The position numbers and the translations under genes were made by a program. From the NCBI RefSeq assembly GCF_002020355.1, contig NZ_MPZV01000005.1, positions 62,001 through 126,000 on the forward strand: a stretch of DNA of 64,000 nt, written 5' to 3'. The stretch's first letter is position 1; every line of letters starts with the position of its first letter. Positions 61,631 through 64,000 of the stretch are shown one piece after another. This stretch comes from Thioclava sediminum (GTDB taxonomy: Bacteria; Pseudomonadota; Alphaproteobacteria; Rhodobacterales; Rhodobacteraceae). The notes under the pieces were generated by a model. The model saw only the letters and a list, made by a program, of their open reading frames with translations. It made no database searches and was not told the DNA's origin.

Positions 61631-62626
61631 ATGACCCAGAACACCTCCGGCTCGCTCATCATCCGCGGCGAAGAGCTTCCGATTCAGCCTGGCAAAATCC
61701 ATCCGAAATGGCATGACGCGGCAAAGGCCAAGGGCTACCGCGTTGTCGCACGGGTGAAGGACAAGAACACCCTTGCGCTCGAATGCGAGACCTGCGGCAA
61801 CATTCATGCGAGCCGATATTACGTGCTGATGAATTTCCAGCCCGAATGCCCGCATTGCGTTGAGGCGAGGTGGCAAGAGACGGCGCGCGAAGCTGGCTTC
61901 GAGTTGCTGCGTCGCGATCCCCAGAACCGGCACTATGCCTTTTACAGGGCGCCATGCGGCCATGAGGTGCGGCGGCAGTTTGGCTCTGTGCTGCGTGTCG
62001 CGCGTGGCGAGTTCGGGCCCGAATGTGAGGCCTGCCAAGAGGCCCGCGATCGTGAAGACGCGCGAGCCAGGGGCTGGGATCTGGTCGGCGCTGACCCGAA
62101 AGGCAAGGCCAATTACCGGATTTACCGCCACGCTGATGGCTGCGGCGCGCTGTCCCGGATCACACGCGGCAATATCGTCACTGGGCGTTTCACCTGTCCT
62201 GGCTGCGGAGAGGGATGGTCGACCGAGCCGAGCTATCTCTACGCGATGCGCTTCGAGCTGCAGCCTGGCAAGCACGCCGTCAAGCTGGGCTACTCGCGCA
62301 TTCCGGAGTCGCGGTTGAACTATCAACTGCACCGCGACCCGGAGTTGCCGCGCGAGCTGCTTTGCAAGGTGCCGATGCGCACGGGGCGCCACGCGCAGCG
62401 AATTGAGAAACGCGCCCACAAATGGCTCGCCACGCAGCACCCCGGCATGGAGCTGCCGCATTCGGATTTTGCCGCATATCTCCGGGTCAAATCCGAGCTT
62501 TATCGCGCCGAGCTCGAACCGGTGATCCTGCGCCTGCTCGATCGGATCGCGCGGAAGGAAGCGCGTGCCGCCGCCAAGAGCTTCGCTCGGCAACGGTCGC
62601 GTTCGAAGCGCATGCGCGACTCCTGA
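61631..62626 (+). CDS. GIY-YIG-like nuclease with three tandem Cys-rich modules
   Basis: 331 residues from ATG 61631 (AAAGGAGGGTC upstream). Three ~55-residue repeats, each a helix (KWHDAAKAKGYRVV / RWQETAREAGFELL / DREDARARGWDLV), a beta hairpin and paired Cys (CETCG..CPHC, C-GHE..CEAC, CGALS..CPGC), like the Zn modules of homing-type nucleases. Residues ~200-310 resemble a GIY-YIG (T5orf172/MUG113-like) domain: YLYAMRF, HAVKLGYSRIPESRLNYQ and RIEKRAHKWL. The C-terminus is very basic. Likely DNA-binding nuclease; the GIY motif is degenerate, so activity is uncertain. Confidence 0.8.
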   Translation: MTQNTSGSLIIRGEELPIQPGKIHPKWHDAAKAKGYRVVARVKDKNTLALECETCGNIHASRYYVLMNFQPECPHCVEARWQETAREAGFELLRRDPQNRHYAFYRAPCGHEVRRQFGSVLRVARGEFGPECEACQEARDREDARARGWDLVGADPKGKANYRIYRHADGCGALSRITRGNIVTGRFTCPGCGEGWSTEPSYLYAMRFELQPGKHAVKLGYSRIPESRLNYQLHRDPELPRELLCKVPMRTGRHAQRIEKRAHKWLATQHPGMELPHSDFAAYLRVKSELYRAELEPVILRLLDRIARKEARAAAKSFARQRSRSKRMRDS

Positions 62627-62707
62627 CTTGTCTCTGCGCCCCCTCCCGCCGCCGGGCGGGAGAGGGCTGTGTCTTCTTCCTTACCGAGCTCCACCGAGGA
62701 TCCGTTC

Positions 62708-64000
62708 ATGCCCCACTCCCTTCCCACCACTTCTTCCCCCTTAAAAGAACTCTTCAACTCCGACCGAAAGGTCGCTTTCGCGGAGAAATTTCTCCGCCAC
62801 CTAATGGAGCCCTGCGAGCCTCCATCGGCCTCCGATCCAGAGGAGCTCGACGACGAGCAGGCGGAGATGTCCGCCTTCTCGATCGAGACCCTCGCTTTCG
62901 CGCTTCGTTTTGCGCATCTCCTTGGAGATGAGGCCGCCGCTCGGCGGATGCACGAAGACGGCAGCTGCACGCTGGTTCAAGTGCGCCCCGGACGCGATCT
63001 CGTGCTGGCGATGGCCGATCTGCCGCGCCTCCTCCCTCGGTTGAGCAAATTCCTCGGATTGCGCCGCAGGGAAGGCGTCAGACTTGTTGCGCGTGTTGAC
63101 GCCTCGTCGCGCGGTGCGTCCGCCTCCGAACGCGCGCGCCAACACCAACGCTTCCGGCAAACGCAAGACGAAGCCATCAGTTTCGGCGATCCGCTTCTGG
63201 CCGTCGCAGCCGACCCTGCTGCTTTTACGAGCGTGGCCCGGACCATCTGTCCGGCCCCCCTTAAATTGCCGCCCGTCTCGTGCGCTCTGATCCTCGAGCT
63301 CCTGCGCATCACGCATCCCGAAACCGAAGAGAGGTCTTGGTGGGCGCTTCACGACGCTCTGCCCTCCGACGATGCACTTCGCCGTCTCGATGGCCCGTTG
63401 CTAACGCCGGCTTTCAAGGCAGCAACGGCAGCCGAAGTTGCCCAAAGGCTGATGAATTACTCTGCAGCGTGTGCACCGAAACAAGTCCGCGCGCTCGATC
63501 GCGTGCAGGGTCTTGGGCCGATCCGTCCGCAGCTCGATCGCCTACTTGCAGGCTTTAGCAACTGGCAATCTGGCGAGGCCGACTGGTCAGCACTCAACAC
63601 GAGTGCGCTGGTCTCGGGGCCAACCGGCTGCGGCAAAACAATGCTAGCGCGGGCAGTCGCCGAAGAGCTCGGCGTTCCGCTGGTGGCCACGAGCTATGCT
63701 GAGTGCCAAAAGGCCGGACACCTCGGACAGATGCTCGCAGCTCTTGACGAAGTCGTCTTGGAAGCGATCTCGAAGGCGCCGTGCGTGCTCTTCATCGACG
63801 AAATGGACAGTTTCACGAGCCGCGGCACCAACCACCAAAACAGCGAATATCAACGACAGGTGGTCAATGCCATGTTGCTTCAACTCACGCGGCTGGCCGA
63901 GACGTCGGGCGTGATGGTGCTTGCAGCAACGAACCATCCAGACGTTATCGATCCGGCGCTGCGGCGCGCAGGGCGGCTCGATCTGCACCTGAGGATGCGC
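62708..64000 (+). CDS. AAA+ ATPase (3' end beyond window)
   Basis: 431 codons are present and open to the window edge. The first ~290 residues are helical and unrecognised (MPHSLPTTSSPLKELFNSDR; DEEQAEMSAFSIETLAFALRFAHLLG-like region). Then a classical AAA module: Walker A VSGPTGCGKTMLAR (~303-311), Walker B CVLFIDEMDSF (~360-367) and second region of homology ATNHPDVIDPALRRAGRLD (~406-424) with the Arg finger. It resembles Cdc48/FtsH-type AAA proteins, without a membrane segment in the visible part. ATG 62708 lies 81 bp after the GIY-YIG gene. Probable member of an island-borne module continuing beyond the window. Confidence 0.88.
   Translation, partial: MPHSLPTTSSPLKELFNSDRKVAFAEKFLRHLMEPCEPPSASDPEELDDEQAEMSAFSIETLAFALRFAHLLGDEAAARRMHEDGSCTLVQVRPGRDLVLAMADLPRLLPRLSKFLGLRRREGVRLVARVDASSRGASASERARQHQRFRQTQDEAISFGDPLLAVAADPAAFTSVARTICPAPLKLPPVSCALILELLRITHPETEERSWWALHDALPSDDALRRLDGPLLTPAFKAATAAEVAQRLMNYSAACAPKQVRALDRVQGLGPIRPQLDRLLAGFSNWQSGEADWSALNTSALVSGPTGCGKTMLARAVAEELGVPLVATSYAECQKAGHLGQMLAALDEVVLEAISKAPCVLFIDEMDSFTSRGTNHQNSEYQRQVVNAMLLQLTRLAETSGVMVLAATNHPDVIDPALRRAGRLDLHLRMR

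Noticed and set aside
1-64000. CRISPR arrays, rRNA genes and complete insertion sequences
   Set aside because: No regularly spaced identical repeats, no rRNA-like sequence, and no transposase with flanking inverted repeats were seen.

Overview
The window reads as chromosomal DNA of a Rhodobacterales alphaproteobacterium (Paracoccaceae/Rhodobacteraceae). The basis is the very high GC and codon bias, the propionyl-CoA carboxylase cluster with its ScfR-type regulator PccR, the betAB-betI/choXWV choline cluster, and several families largely confined to this group (DUF6497, sunset-domain nuclease, DUF4174). The species cannot be fixed from sequence reading alone.

Region 1 (1-34.4 kb) is ordinary, compact core genome. 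At 1.2-12.7 kb lies the propionate module: methylmalonyl-CoA mutase, pccA and pccB run leftwards, with pccR divergent from pccB. PccAB makes methylmalonyl-CoA and the B12 mutase turns it into succinyl-CoA; no epimerase is visible. PccR-type TTTGCAAA boxes sit in the pccB-pccR gap. Small lipoproteins and conserved unknowns are interspersed. At 14.2-21.6 kb is choline uptake (ChoXWV) and oxidation to glycine betaine (BetA, BetB), controlled by BetI from a palindrome in the betI-choX gap. Then follow two exporters (EamA, LysE/ArgO with divergent ArgP), a cupin, a transglutaminase, a Stf0 sulfotransferase, FKBP, YebC, an SLC13 carrier, a YmdB-type phosphodiesterase, a corrinoid-protein reactivator-like iron-sulfur ASKHA protein and a FAS1 protein, ending at tRNA-Gly(CCC).

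Region 2 (34.4-64 kb) starts directly after that tRNA and looks like an accessory island. It has long gene-free gaps, lower GC, a decayed tyrosine recombinase, a truncated antiporter, a MobV/Pre-type relaxase and a family of degenerate roughly 100-130 bp repeats that separate cargo genes (six copies on the + strand, at least two on the - strand). Cargo includes an MFS carrier, AraC/SDR, a SoxR regulon, a GFA protein, a DnaQ-like exonuclease-BRCT fusion, an SCP2 protein, and a divergent detoxification cluster (NTF2-like, PhnB-like, DUF1428, GST, VOC) facing an HxlR regulator.

The most interesting candidates are defence-like. (a) 40.3-44.9 kb: DUF2971 protein, PHP-domain SMC-like ATPase and a small protein carrying a HEPN-type RX5H motif. 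(b) 58.2-60.4 kb: a PD-(D/E)XK nuclease followed by two overlapping, mutually paralogous small acidic proteins. (c) 49.6-51.0 kb: a double-HTH/adenine-methyltransferase-like fusion next to an orphan MbcA/ParS/Xre-type antitoxin. (d) 60.7-64 kb: a ribbon-helix-helix regulator with an 18-bp operator palindrome, then an unknown protein, a triple Cys-domain GIY-YIG protein and an AAA+ ATPase running off the end. All functional statements here rest on motif recognition by eye; no database search was run.
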